The notes: a model not told the origin generated them from the sequence alone. A stretch of 12,528 nucleotides of DNA from Saccharicrinis sp. UBA6048 (GCA_002429115.1 DIYS01000006.1:1-12528); one strand, 5' to 3'; numbered from the stretch's first letter, positions 1 through 7,498 are shown. Numbers and translations are program-made.

Positions 1-208
1 TGGTCACTCCGAAATAGCCAATTGTAATTCGCTCACTACCAAAGCTGAAAATAGAAGTTGACAAACTATTGAAATAGAACATATGTGGTATGCCTTATTG
101 GTGAAAAAATTAAGTACTCGCTAAGCGGCTTGAAAAAATTACAAAAAAAGAGCAAACAGCCTAAACTATTCACTCTTCACTAATATCTTTTCACTTAACT
201 CCGTTTTA
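1..208. other. Window-edge non-coding stretch, no supported gene
   Basis: This AT-rich stretch lies downstream of the Crp/Fnr gene and I can support no gene in it. Two short open frames touch the window edge: plus-strand frame 2 is open from the edge to a stop at 59-61, and a minus-strand frame beginning with ATG at 82 is open for 27 codons to the edge. Either could be the end or the beginning of a gene outside the window, but neither shows a recognisable motif. No clear hairpin plus T-run terminator for the Crp/Fnr gene was found here. Confidence 0.4.
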
Positions 209-916
209 TCATCCCAGTCGCGATATTCGTTGAAGCGTATCCGCATCCAATATCTTAATGTTTCGTCCGTTAACTGCCAGTACTTTCTCGTTAACAAAAG
301 CACTTAACGTTCGAATGGCATTGGAGGTGGTCATATTTGAGAAGTTGGCCAGATCCTCGCGCGAGAGGTAAACCGCTAAGGTCTTTTCATCGTCTTCAAA
401 TCCGTAAATATCTTTCAGTACACACAAGCTTTCAGCCAATCGTCCACGGATGTGTTTTTGTGTTAAGGTAACAGTTCGGTAACGTGCAAAACCTAACTCA
501 CTGGCAAACGACTTAATGAATGCCATGGATAAGGCAGGGTTTGTTTTCATTAAGTTGTAAATTACCTTTTTAGGTACATGGAAGATGGTGCAGGGTTCAA
601 TCACCTCTGAACTTGCAATGTGCATTTCTTCAGCAAATAAAGCACGATAGCCAATAAAATCGGGTGCAGAGGCCATTCGTACAATCTGCTCGCGGCGGCT
701 TACACCTTCCTTAAATATTTTCACCTTTCCTTTTCCAAGGCATAACAATCCTGTTGGTTTTTCACCTTCCTGGTATATGATATCATTCTTCTTATAGTAA
801 GAAGTTGAATGATTATCTAACAGGTATTCCTTTTCTTCATCCGTCAGGATGTTATACAGCTTAGGAATATCCTTAATTGTAGGCTCTTCCGGGGTACTAT
901 TTTTTTTAACGGGCAT
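209..916 (-). CDS. Crp/Fnr family transcriptional regulator
   Basis: A 235-residue DNA-binding regulator of the Crp/Fnr superfamily, acting in the cytoplasm as a ligand- or signal-responsive factor. Residues about 25-140 form the cyclic-nucleotide-binding-type beta barrel (the DIIYQEGE and LGKGKVKIF segments are typical), followed by the dimer helix (about 140-170) and a C-terminal winged helix. The helix-turn-helix is at about 184-213, with LSREDLANF and the recognition helix TTSNAIRTL. The four N-terminal cysteines of oxygen-sensing Fnr are absent; the only cysteines are C59, C109 and C165, so an Fnr-type iron-sulfur sensor is unlikely. The effector is unknown, and the classic cAMP-binding residues are not evident. 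It lies 97 bases downstream of nadE on the same strand but has its own -7 box (952-959) and a palindrome (936-951) at the predicted transcription start, which suggests autoregulation. Confidence 0.92.
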   Translation of the reverse strand: MPVKKNSTPEEPTIKDIPKLYNILTDEEKEYLLDNHSTSYYKKNDIIYQEGEKPTGLLCLGKGKVKIFKEGVSRREQIVRMASAPDFIGYRALFAEEMHIASSEVIEPCTIFHVPKKVIYNLMKTNPALSMAFIKSFASELGFARYRTVTLTQKHIRGRLAESLCVLKDIYGFEDDEKTLAVYLSREDLANFSNMTTSNAIRTLSAFVNEKVLAVNGRNIKILDADTLQRISRLG

Positions 917-935
917 CTCAGGGGTGTTATAGAAC

Positions 936-951
936 TATGTTATATAACATA
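936..951. promoter_or_regulatory. 16-bp perfect palindrome, candidate operator of the Crp/Fnr gene
   Basis: TATGTTATATAACATA is a perfect 16-bp palindrome. It directly abuts the -7 box on its downstream side and so covers the predicted transcription start of the Crp/Fnr-type gene, 20 bases before its ATG. The TGTTAT...ATAACA arms are of the dyad type that Crp/Fnr homodimers bind. A role as an autorepression site is inferred. An AT-only palindrome can also arise by chance in AT-rich DNA, although the arms here contain G/C at matching positions. Confidence 0.5.
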
Positions 952-959
952 CAAATTTA
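952..959 (-). promoter_or_regulatory. Bacteroidota -7 promoter box for the Crp/Fnr gene
   Basis: Read on the minus strand the site is TAAATTTG, a perfect match to the Bacteroidota sigma-ABfr -7 consensus TAnnTTTG. Transcription would start about 7 bases downstream, inside the palindrome, leaving a leader of roughly 30 bases. No convincing TTTG -33 box is seen at the usual 19-21 base spacing. Confidence 0.5.
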
Positions 960-1013
960 TAAAAAAAGCTTATTAATGGCTCTTATTTTACTCAAAATCA
1001 ATCATTGATGATA

Positions 1014-2663
1014 TTAATATTTAGCGACTAATGGCATTCGCCTGCCAATACCAAATGCTTTTCCTGATATTCGCAGGGTTGGGGCAGTCTGAAAGCGCTT
1101 ATATTCATTCATATTCACTAAACGAACTGCCTTTTTTACAACGGCCTCATCAAAACCAGCCTCAATGATTTCTGCAGGCGACTGATTTTTTTCGATGTAT
1201 CTGAAAAGTATCGCATCCAGAACGTCGTAATCAGGCAAGGAGTCTGAATCTTTCTGATCAGGCCTAAGCTCTGCCGAAGGTGGTTTAACAATGGTATTCT
1301 CTGGTATGATTTCACCATTGCGGTTAATGTAACGTGCTAACTTAAAGACATCGGTTTTATAGACATCACCCAATACAGATATGCCACCATTCATGTCACC
1401 ATACAAGGTGCCATAACCTACAGCGGCCTCACTTTTATTCGATGTGTTCAGCAGAATATGACCAAATTTGTTTGATAACGCCATCAGTAACGTGCCACGT
1501 ATGCGGGCCTGAATATTTTCTTCCGTTACGTCGGCATCCAAACCTTCAAATAACGGACTCATAGAATGACTATAATTATTAAATATATCCTTAATCGGTA
1601 CAATATCATGTTGGATGCCTAGATTTTCAGCCAGGTCAACAGCATCTTTAATCGAGTGATCCGATGAATATTGTGAGGGCAACAACAATACTCTTACATT
1701 CTCTTTACCTAATGCATCAGCTGCAATGGCAACCGTTACAGCTGAATCGATACCGCCAGACAAACCAAGAGTTGCTTTGCTAAAGCCCATTTTTCCAAAG
1801 TAATCTCTAACGCCAGCTACCAGTGCATCATAAATTAACTGAATCGGTTTTGTTGCCTTTGGAGGAGTGGTTGTGGCCTCATCCAAGGTATCCATTTCCA
1901 CTGTAATATGGTCTTCATTAAAAGCATCGGCCATATGCGTGATGTCGCCCCTGCTGTTAACGGCCATACTATTGCCGTCAAATATAAGTTCTGTATTGGC
2001 TCCAACCTGATTGACATACAGGAATGGAATTTTAAATTGACGCGCTTTATTTCTCACAATATCACGACGAATATCAACCTGTGTATAAGAGAAAGGTGAC
2101 GCTGCTATGTTGATGGCAAAATCCGGTTTTTGCTGAATCAGTTTGTCCATTGGCGATAGCGTATACAGCTTATCACGAGCAAAGGCATTTGCTACCGGCT
2201 GATCATTCCAGATGTCTTCGCAAATGGTTAACGCAATCTTTTTTCCTTTTAATTTGATCAGGTCAAATACAATGTTTGGCTGAAAGTAGCGGTATTCATC
2301 AAACACATCGTAATTAGGAAGAAGCGTTTTTCTTACCACCTGATTGATTTTTCCATCTTCAAGAAGGTAGGCAGTATTGAACAGGTTTTTGCCCTGTGGT
2401 TCCGGATTAATTTCCGGAGAACCTACAATTGCCGCAATATTGGTGCAATGTTTGGCAATGCGATCAATGGCGTCTGTACAGCTTTGGATAAACTCTTTTC
2501 GTTCCAAAAAGTCATAAGGAGGATATCCACAAACCGATAATTCGGAAAAAACGACCAGATCAGCTTTGTTTTGCTTTGCATCTTCAATGCTTTTAATCAT
2601 TTTATCAGCGTTGGCTTCAAAATTGCCAATGTGATAATTCAACTGCGCCAATACAATTTTCAT
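1014..2663 (-). CDS. nadE: Glutamine-dependent NAD(+) synthetase
   Basis: This enzyme amidates nicotinic acid adenine dinucleotide to NAD+ using ATP and ammonia released from glutamine (EC 6.3.5.1), the last step of NAD synthesis. The 549-residue protein has the two-domain form. An N-terminal nitrilase-fold glutaminase (about 1-260) carries the triad E41, K112 and C148 (contexts FSEL, VVRKTLLP and TICEDIW). The C-terminal NAD synthase domain (about 272-549) has the ATP-pyrophosphatase loop SGGIDS at 302-307 and the NKSE and YGD segments that follow. Length and motifs are complete. The ATG at 2663 gives the expected start MKIVLAQLNYHIG. It lies 51 bases downstream of an outer-membrane barrel gene on the same strand and probably shares its transcript. 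As I recall, nadE next to gldB is a repeated arrangement in Bacteroidota; here the two are separated by the barrel gene and are divergent. Confidence 0.97.
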   Translation of the reverse strand: MKIVLAQLNYHIGNFEANADKMIKSIEDAKQNKADLVVFSELSVCGYPPYDFLERKEFIQSCTDAIDRIAKHCTNIAAIVGSPEINPEPQGKNLFNTAYLLEDGKINQVVRKTLLPNYDVFDEYRYFQPNIVFDLIKLKGKKIALTICEDIWNDQPVANAFARDKLYTLSPMDKLIQQKPDFAINIAASPFSYTQVDIRRDIVRNKARQFKIPFLYVNQVGANTELIFDGNSMAVNSRGDITHMADAFNEDHITVEMDTLDEATTTPPKATKPIQLIYDALVAGVRDYFGKMGFSKATLGLSGGIDSAVTVAIAADALGKENVRVLLLPSQYSSDHSIKDAVDLAENLGIQHDIVPIKDIFNNYSHSMSPLFEGLDADVTEENIQARIRGTLLMALSNKFGHILLNTSNKSEAAVGYGTLYGDMNGGISVLGDVYKTDVFKLARYINRNGEIIPENTIVKPPSAELRPDQKDSDSLPDYDVLDAILFRYIEKNQSPAEIIEAGFDEAVVKKAVRLVNMNEYKRFQTAPTLRISGKAFGIGRRMPLVAKY

Positions 2664-2714
2664 TGCCTATAATTCTATCTCTAATTAATTGTTAAGTTCT
2701 GCCGGAGGATTCAG

Positions 2715-3356
2715 TTAAAAGATGATGCCGAACTGAAATGTAAAACGGTTAAGTGTTGTTTTATCGTCAATTACATTGTCTGTTACATCTAAAAATCCAC
2801 CACTATATATTAAGCCTAACATCATGTAGGTATCGCCACCCAGCGAATATTCCATACCGCCACCAAGTTGGTAGCCCATATCAAAAAAGTTGACTTCGCT
2901 GTTCATGGATTTACCATTGCCATCATTTGTTTTGATGTTGTACTGTGTGTATACACCAAACTGGCCGTAATATCGCGAACGATGAAATTCGTTGGTAATC
3001 AATTTTAATGCTAAGGGTACCTCAATATACTTAAGTCTATATGTTGCTTCTGTAATTTCCTGAGTTTCGCCACCAATTTTCATAGTCGTGCCATCTGCAT
3101 ACTTTAGCTTTCCTCCGGTTGTATTAATTGTTAATCCTGTGGTGAAAGCATAGTTGGTATCGAAAAAGCGATCCATTACTACACCAAAATTATAACCAAA
3201 TAAATTACCATTACCATCAACCGAGCTATTGTCTGAACTTAACCATGAAAGTTGCGGACTGAGAACAAACGAAAGTCGTGTTCTTTTATCATCCTGAGCA
3301 CTTGAATTTATTAAGGTCACAAAAGCAAATAAAAGTATAAGGGTAGTGTGTCTCAT
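2715..3356 (-). CDS. PorT-like short outer-membrane beta-barrel protein
   Basis: A 213-residue protein that is exported and probably inserted in the outer membrane. Residues 1-20 form a signal peptide (hydrophobic LILLFAFVTLI, then SSAQ with likely cleavage before Q21 or D22). The rest alternates polar and aromatic or aliphatic residues in amphipathic strands separated by Gly/Asn-rich turns (for example GYNFGVV, YIEVPLALKLI, YGQFGVYTQYN, GYQLGGGMEYSLGG). It ends in FTFQFGIIF, a terminal-phenylalanine beta signal typical of outer-membrane barrels. It fits the OMP_b-brl_2 (PorT-like) family. Membership in that broad family does not by itself make it the type IX secretion component PorT, and I do not claim that. 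It is first in a minus-strand unit with nadE, preceded by a consensus -7 box. Confidence 0.8.
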   Translation of the reverse strand: MRHTTLILLFAFVTLINSSAQDDKRTRLSFVLSPQLSWLSSDNSSVDGNGNLFGYNFGVVMDRFFDTNYAFTTGLTINTTGGKLKYADGTTMKIGGETQEITEATYRLKYIEVPLALKLITNEFHRSRYYGQFGVYTQYNIKTNDGNGKSMNSEVNFFDMGYQLGGGMEYSLGGDTYMMLGLIYSGGFLDVTDNVIDDKTTLNRFTFQFGIIF

Positions 3357-3387
3357 TGTTGTATTCTATTTAGGTTGAAATTGACTA

Positions 3388-3395
3388 CAAACATA
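3388..3395 (-). promoter_or_regulatory. Bacteroidota -7 box for the barrel protein-nadE unit
   Basis: The minus-strand reading is TATGTTTG, a perfect TAnnTTTG match. It predicts a transcription start near 3381 and a leader of about 25 bases before the ATG at 3356. A clear -33 TTTG is not visible at standard spacing. Confidence 0.5.
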
Positions 3396-3476
3396 CTTAA
3401 AACATGTAATGCTACCACTTTTTTTTTGTCTGAACTACATATTTTATAAGCTTTCGTATTTTTACAGTTCAAATTT

Positions 3477-3482
3477 GAGGAA
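3477..3482 (+). promoter_or_regulatory. Ribosome binding site fixing the gldB start
   Basis: GAGGAA, four bases before the ATG at 3487, is one of the few Shine-Dalgarno-like sequences in this window. It supports the internal ATG over the upstream in-frame ATG at 3409, which would add 26 residues in front of the lipoprotein signal. Confidence 0.5.
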
Positions 3483-3486
3483 CCAT

Positions 3487-4497
3487 ATGCAAAAATCAAT
3501 TCTTTACTTCAATTGTTTACTCATTGTCTGCTTGTTTTTTATGCAATCTTGTGATTCAAACAAGGGGCCAGATGTAAGTCATATCAATTTGGAAGTTACT
3601 CCGAAATTATTTTACGATGATCTGTTTAAGATTAACGAGACTAATATAGAGACAGAATTACCTGTTCTTAAAGATCGTTATCAGTCGTATTTAAATGCCT
3701 ATAGTCAACAAATAATTAAGATAGGTAGCCCTGAATCCGCAGAATATCCGAATTATATATTGAGTTTTCTTAACTACGAGGATAATCAGGACGTCTATGA
3801 AAAGTGCCAGGAAGCATTTGCTGAAGTGGGTGATTTGAGTGATGAGTTGACTAGTGCTTTCAAGCATTACAAATACTATTTTCCTGGAAAGAGCATACCA
3901 GAAGTGTATTTTCACACATCTTATTTTAACCAGTCCATTGCCTTAGATTCTAATTGGGTGTCGGTGAGTGTTGAAAAATACCTCGGGGCCGAATGTGAAT
4001 TCTATGAGTGGTTGTCGGTGCCAAAGTACCTAAGGCGTAAAATGACACCCGAAAAGATTGTGCCCGATGTTATGAAAGCCATGGCTCTGTCGAATTTTAG
4101 TCAGACAACTAAAAATATAGATTTGATCAGTAATATGGTTCAGCAAGGGCGATTGCAGTACTTTATTCACCAGATGATCCCTGAAATAAATGATACCATC
4201 TTGTTTGATTATTCGCGTGATCAGATGAAGTGGCTTAAAAAGCATGAGGCTGACATTTGGTCAATTTTGGTTGAACAAAAACATCTGTATAATACCGATC
4301 GTATGCTGATTCAAAAATATGTTGGCGATAGTCCGTTTACCTATTATTTTGGTCAGGAATCGCCAGGTAAAGCTGCTGTATTTTTGGGATATCAAATAGT
4401 ACAGGCATATATGGATGAATCGAACCTTAGTTTAAAAGACCTGATGAACGAACGGGATGCGCATAAAATATTTAGAGAAGCACGATACAGACCATAA
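3487..4497 (+). CDS. gldB: Gliding motility lipoprotein GldB family protein
   Basis: A 336-residue lipoprotein of the GldB family, required for gliding and linked to the type IX secretion/gliding apparatus in Flavobacterium, but also found in non-gliding Bacteroidota. The start at 3487 gives a classical lipoprotein signal: MQKS, a hydrophobic stretch, then the lipobox FMQSC with lipidated C22. The mature part is soluble and mostly helical. Family-like features are the SVEKYLGAECEFYEWL segment, the nearby KYLRRKMTPEKIVPDVM, and the C-terminal GKAAVFLGYQIVQAYM. No HExxH metalloprotease motif is present. Upstream in-frame ATG 3409 is rejected because it places about 26 residues before the signal. 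It heads a plus-strand operon with the nitrilase (14-base gap) and the cyclo-ligase, and is divergent from the barrel-nadE unit. gldC, its usual neighbour in Flavobacterium, is not in the window. Confidence 0.85.
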   Translation: MQKSILYFNCLLIVCLFFMQSCDSNKGPDVSHINLEVTPKLFYDDLFKINETNIETELPVLKDRYQSYLNAYSQQIIKIGSPESAEYPNYILSFLNYEDNQDVYEKCQEAFAEVGDLSDELTSAFKHYKYYFPGKSIPEVYFHTSYFNQSIALDSNWVSVSVEKYLGAECEFYEWLSVPKYLRRKMTPEKIVPDVMKAMALSNFSQTTKNIDLISNMVQQGRLQYFIHQMIPEINDTILFDYSRDQMKWLKKHEADIWSILVEQKHLYNTDRMLIQKYVGDSPFTYYFGQESPGKAAVFLGYQIVQAYMDESNLSLKDLMNERDAHKIFREARYRP

Positions 4498-4511
4498 TTA
4501 AACCATACCCC

Positions 4512-5303
4512 ATGAGACTAAGTGTTATACAGTTTGCACCCAAACTTGGCGATACAGCAGCGAACATTAAACGTATTAGAGAATTGATATCATCAGAACA
4601 ATCTGATTTTTATGTTCTGCCGGAGTTAGCCAATTCAGGCTATAATTTTAAAGACAAAGCAGAAGCTTTAGAGTATGCAGAGTCAACAGAGTCGAGTACA
4701 TTTATTAATGCCTTAATTGATCTAGCTAAAGAAAATGACGCCTATATTGTTTCCGGCTTTTGTGAACAAGAAGGCGATAATTTATTTAATTCTTCGGTGT
4801 TGGTTGGGCCGGAAGGATTTCTTGGTGTATATCGGAAATTGCATTTGTTTTTAAACGAGAAGTCCATCTTTGAGCCTGGTAACCTGGATATCCCAGTTAT
4901 AAATACCCGATTTGGCAAAGTGGCCATGTTAATTTGTTTCGATTGGATGTTTCCTGAAGCCTGGCGAAAGGCAGCTTTAAATGGAGCGCAGCTCATTGCG
5001 CATCCATCGAACCTGGTATTGCACTATTGTCAGAAAGTAGTTCCGTCATATGCGCTGACAAACAGGTGTTTTGTGGCTACAGCAAATCGTATAGGCTCAG
5101 AACGTGAATTAACATTTACTGGTCAGTCATTAATTGCGTCGCCCGATGGAGAGGTAATTATTAAGGCGGGAGTAGATAATGATCAGGTTATTTCTGCAGA
5201 TATTGATTTAAGTTTGGCTCATGATAAATTTATAACTGTGCGCAACGATGCTTTTGCTGACAGACGACAGGATGTGTATGGTAATTTAAATATTGATGGA
5301 TGA
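4512..5303 (+). CDS. Carbon-nitrogen hydrolase (nitrilase superfamily amidase)
   Basis: A 263-residue stand-alone amidase of the nitrilase/CN-hydrolase fold, cytosolic with no signal peptide. The catalytic triad is intact: E38 in LPELANSGY, K109 in VYRKLHLF, and the nucleophile C142 in LICFDWMFPE. The length equals a single nitrilase domain, and the C-terminal DRRQDVYG with the preceding INA-type strands fits the fold. Branches of this size include omega-amidases, N-carbamoyl-amine hydrolases and deaminated-glutathione amidases; the substrate cannot be chosen from sequence alone. It follows gldB by 14 bases and its stop overlaps the next start (ATGA), so it is translated with the 5-formyl-THF cyclo-ligase. 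That pairing hints at a metabolite-repair role, which is an inference. Confidence 0.88.
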   Translation: MRLSVIQFAPKLGDTAANIKRIRELISSEQSDFYVLPELANSGYNFKDKAEALEYAESTESSTFINALIDLAKENDAYIVSGFCEQEGDNLFNSSVLVGPEGFLGVYRKLHLFLNEKSIFEPGNLDIPVINTRFGKVAMLICFDWMFPEAWRKAALNGAQLIAHPSNLVLHYCQKVVPSYALTNRCFVATANRIGSERELTFTGQSLIASPDGEVIIKAGVDNDQVISADIDLSLAHDKFITVRNDAFADRRQDVYGNLNIDG

Positions 5304-5836
5304 TTGAAAAGAAGGAGCTTAGAAAGCGTATCAAAGCCTTAAAAAATGAGCTGACTGCCGAAAATAAACAAAGACAGGCCGAAATAGTATATAAAAAACT
5401 GGAAGCATCGGATGAATTTAGAAAGGCAAATACCATTTTGATGTATTGGGCGATGAGCGATGAAATGCCTACCAAAAGTTTTATCAATAAATGGTTTGCC
5501 GACAAAGAAATTTACCTGCCGGTAGTGGATGGCGATGATTTGAGAATCGTTAAATACGAAGGTGAAGATAAAATGGTTCCCGGTGCAAAGTATGGAATTC
5601 CTGAGCCGGCCGGACCAGAAATTTCTGATGAATCGCAAATTGAATTAGTCATCGTGCCAGGTGTGGCATTTGATGCGGATAATAATCGAATGGGCAGAGG
5701 TGCGGGTTATTACGATCGTATCTTAAATCGAATTCCAAAAGCTAAGAAACTGGCGTTGGCATTCGATTTTCAAATGGTTGATAAGGTGCCAACAGAACCG
5801 CATGATATTAAAATGGATCAGGTGATTCATGCATAG
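5300..5836 (+). CDS. 5-formyltetrahydrofolate cyclo-ligase
   Basis: This enzyme converts 5-formyl-THF to 5,10-methenyl-THF with ATP (EC 6.3.3.2), returning a dead-end folate to one-carbon metabolism. The 178-residue length is normal. Family landmarks are the basic N-terminal helix KKELRKRIKALK, the folate/ATP contacts GIPEP (99-103) and PGVAFD (120-125), and the signature MGRGAGYYDRIL (131-142). A short conserved C-terminal part (ALAFDFQ, then VPTEPHDIKMD) completes the fold. Translation begins inside the stop codon of the nitrilase (ATGA overlap of 4 bases), indicating translational coupling. It is the last gene of the gldB operon, 24 bases before a strong bidirectional terminator. Confidence 0.95.
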   Translation: MIEKKELRKRIKALKNELTAENKQRQAEIVYKKLEASDEFRKANTILMYWAMSDEMPTKSFINKWFADKEIYLPVVDGDDLRIVKYEGEDKMVPGAKYGIPEPAGPEISDESQIELVIVPGVAFDADNNRMGRGAGYYDRILNRIPKAKKLALAFDFQMVDKVPTEPHDIKMDQVIHA

Positions 5837-5860
5837 ATCCAATACTTCTATAAAAAACAA

Positions 5861-5891
5861 AAGCCCCTATAAAGGGGCTTAGTTATTTTTT
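5861..5891. terminator. Bidirectional intrinsic terminator
   Basis: The arms AAGCCCCT (5861-5868) and AGGGGCTT (5873-5880) form a perfect 8-bp stem with the tetraloop ATAA. A T-rich tail follows on the plus strand (AGTTATTTTTT), and TTGTTTTTTA follows on the minus strand. It lies between the converging ends of the cyclo-ligase gene (+) and the ferredoxin gene (-) and should stop transcripts from both. Confidence 0.9.
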
Positions 5892-5904
5892 CGCTTCGAT
5901 AAGC

Positions 5905-6072
5905 TTATGCTGGGTGAATTGCTTCTGTAGGGCAAACATCAGCACAAGTACCACAGTCAGTACAAGCTTCAGCATCAATTTTATAGATATCTCCTTCAGA
6001 GATAGCATCTACAGGACATTCGTCAACACAAGTACCACAAGCGATGCAGTCTTCATTAATTACGTAAGCCAT
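5905..6072 (-). CDS. 2[4Fe-4S] ferredoxin
   Basis: A 55-residue clostridial-type electron carrier, acting in the cytoplasm with low-potential oxidoreductases such as 2-oxoacid:ferredoxin oxidoreductases or hydrogenases (partners inferred). The start is MAYVINEDCIACG. Two complete cluster motifs CxxCxxCxxxCP are visible: C9, C12, C15, C19-P20 and C37, C40, C43, C47-P48. There is no insertion between the halves, matching the minimal bacterial ferredoxin. The protein is strongly acidic, as usual for the family. It appears monocistronic, with a consensus -7 box about 35 bases upstream and the bidirectional terminator downstream. No Shine-Dalgarno sequence is evident. Confidence 0.96.
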   Translation of the reverse strand: MAYVINEDCIACGTCVDECPVDAISEGDIYKIDAEACTDCGTCADVCPTEAIHPA

Positions 6073-6104
6073 TTTATTGTCTTTATTGGTTATTATTACA
6101 CGGG

Positions 6105-6112
6105 CAAAATTA
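6105..6112 (-). promoter_or_regulatory. Bacteroidota -7 box of the ferredoxin gene
   Basis: The minus-strand reading is TAATTTTG, a perfect TAnnTTTG match, 32 bases before the ATG at 6072. It predicts a leader of about 25 bases. The -33 region is an A/T run without a clear TTTG. Confidence 0.6.
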
Positions 6113-6248
6113 TCTGCTTTTTTATTTAAAAAAAAGAATTCCTTTCGAAAGTAGTTTATTTTGAAAGGTTATAAATAAGGCTTAAAGGTCTTTTATTATT
6201 TAAAAACTTGTCTTTTAAGATGTTTACTGTCATTTGACCTATTTCAGT

Positions 6249-7433
6249 CTATTTTCTCATCATGAAATTATATGCCATATAAGCCATCAATCCGGCTGCT
6301 GTTTCCAACGAATCTTCGTTTAAGTTAAACTGTGGAGTGTGTAAACTGCCTGTTTCGCCTTCTTCCTGGTCAACTCCGAAGCGATAGAATGTGCATGGAT
6401 ATTTTTGTGAGAAATAACCAAAGTCTTCTGCGGTCATTCGTATATCCATTATTTCAGTAGCTTCATCACCCATATATTCACGCGAAAAGTTTATGGCTTC
6501 ATCTGTGATGACTTCATTGTTGTGAACGACCGGATAGCCATCTTTAATATCAATTTCGCAATCTGCACCCATACCTTGTGCTGTAGAAGTCGCTATCATC
6601 CTGATTTTATCCTTAATGATCGCACGCCATTCTTCATTCATGGTTCGTAAAGTGCCTGCAATCTCAACTTTTTCAGGAATAATATTGGTAGCACCATTGG
6701 CAATGACCTTTCCAAATGATAAAACTGTTGGGATTTGTGCCGGCACTATACGGCTTACCACTTGTTGCAGTGCGACTATAATATGAGAGGCTATCAATAC
6801 ATTATCGGTAAGGTTATGTGGCATGGCTGCGTGGCCGCCTTTGCCTTTAACAGTAATGTATACTTCATCGCCCGATGCCATATACATGCCGGGTTTAAAT
6901 CCAACATGACCTGTCTTCATACCTGGTAATACATGTTGACCAATAACCATTTCAGGTTCGTTACCATCGAAACAGCCTTCATCCATCATTAACTTAGCAC
7001 CGCCCGGAAACACTTCTTCCGCAGGTTGAAATATAAGGAGTATTGTACCTTCCCATTGATCCTTTAGCTCATTTAATATCATGGCAGCTCCTAAAAGGGC
7101 AGCAGTGTGCGCATCATGACCACATGCATGCATAACACCTTCGTTACGAGAGGTGAATTCCAGGTTTGATGATTCCTGTATTGGTAAAGCATCCATATCG
7201 GCTCTAAGGGCAATTGTTCGCTTATCAGGATTTTTGCCTTTTATATAAGCTACAATGCCTGTGTTTACAAAACCAGATTTATAAGGAATATCGAGTTTTG
7301 ACAACTGTTCCTGTATATATCCAGAGGTCTTATATTCCTCAAAAGATAGTTCAGGATTTTGATGTAAATGACGACGTATATCTATTATCTGGGACAAATA
7401 TTTTTGAGTTAGCTTTTTAATCTGATCTTTCAT
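6249..7433 (-). CDS. M20 family metallopeptidase / amidohydrolase
   Basis: A 394-residue binuclear-metal amidohydrolase of the M20D branch, which includes hippurate hydrolase, IAA-amino-acid hydrolase and N-acyl-amino-acid or N-acetyl-diaminopimelate deacylases. RRHLHQNPELSFEE at the N terminus and LRADMDALPI (76-85) are typical. Metal and catalytic residues visible are C104 and H106 in HACGHDAHT, E139-E140 in QPAEEVFPGG, H167 in GQHVLPG, and the C-terminal histidine in SLHTPQFN. The inserted dimerisation domain spans roughly 185-300 (GKGGHAAMPH). No signal peptide, so it is cytosolic. The start is taken at ATG 7433; an in-frame TTG at 7448 would add only five residues. The exact substrate is undecided. 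It appears to be a single-gene unit, with its own -7 box and a possible hairpin at the start of the mRNA. Confidence 0.92.
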   Translation of the reverse strand: MKDQIKKLTQKYLSQIIDIRRHLHQNPELSFEEYKTSGYIQEQLSKLDIPYKSGFVNTGIVAYIKGKNPDKRTIALRADMDALPIQESSNLEFTSRNEGVMHACGHDAHTAALLGAAMILNELKDQWEGTILLIFQPAEEVFPGGAKLMMDEGCFDGNEPEMVIGQHVLPGMKTGHVGFKPGMYMASGDEVYITVKGKGGHAAMPHNLTDNVLIASHIIVALQQVVSRIVPAQIPTVLSFGKVIANGATNIIPEKVEIAGTLRTMNEEWRAIIKDKIRMIATSTAQGMGADCEIDIKDGYPVVHNNEVITDEAINFSREYMGDEATEIMDIRMTAEDFGYFSQKYPCTFYRFGVDQEEGETGSLHTPQFNLNEDSLETAAGLMAYMAYNFMMRK

Positions 7434-7456
7434 GCTTGTTAAATTCAATTGATTTT

Positions 7457-7490
7457 GTTTAAAACAATATTAAATGTTAATATTTTAAAC
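7457..7490 (-). repeat. Inverted repeat at the predicted 5' end of the M20 mRNA
   Basis: The inner arms AATATTAA (7466-7473) and TTAATATT (7477-7484) are perfect complements around a 3-base loop. The outer arms GTTTAA (7457-7462) and TTAAAC (7485-7490) extend the stem to 14 bp with a 3-base bulge. The minus-strand transcript predicted from the box at 7499-7506 would begin almost at its edge, so it could be a 5' stem-loop or an operator. It is almost purely A/T, so the folding energy is low. Confidence 0.45.
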
Positions 7491-7498
7491 TTTAGTTA

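Noticed and set aside
1..82. Possible partial genes at the left edge on either strand
   Set aside because: The open frames are 19 and 27 codons, with no motif; both are within chance expectation.
3409..3486. Upstream in-frame ATG extending gldB by 26 residues
   Set aside because: It would bury the lipoprotein signal peptide; ATG 3487 has a GAGGAA ribosome site and a proper lipobox at C22.
5914..6129. Plus-strand 71-codon open frame rich in Ser/Thr/Phe
   Set aside because: It lies antisense to the ferredoxin gene, whose two cysteine motifs prove that the minus strand is the coding one.
7434..7448. TTG start for the M20 gene
   Set aside because: It adds five residues only; the ATG at 7433 gives the typical family N terminus.
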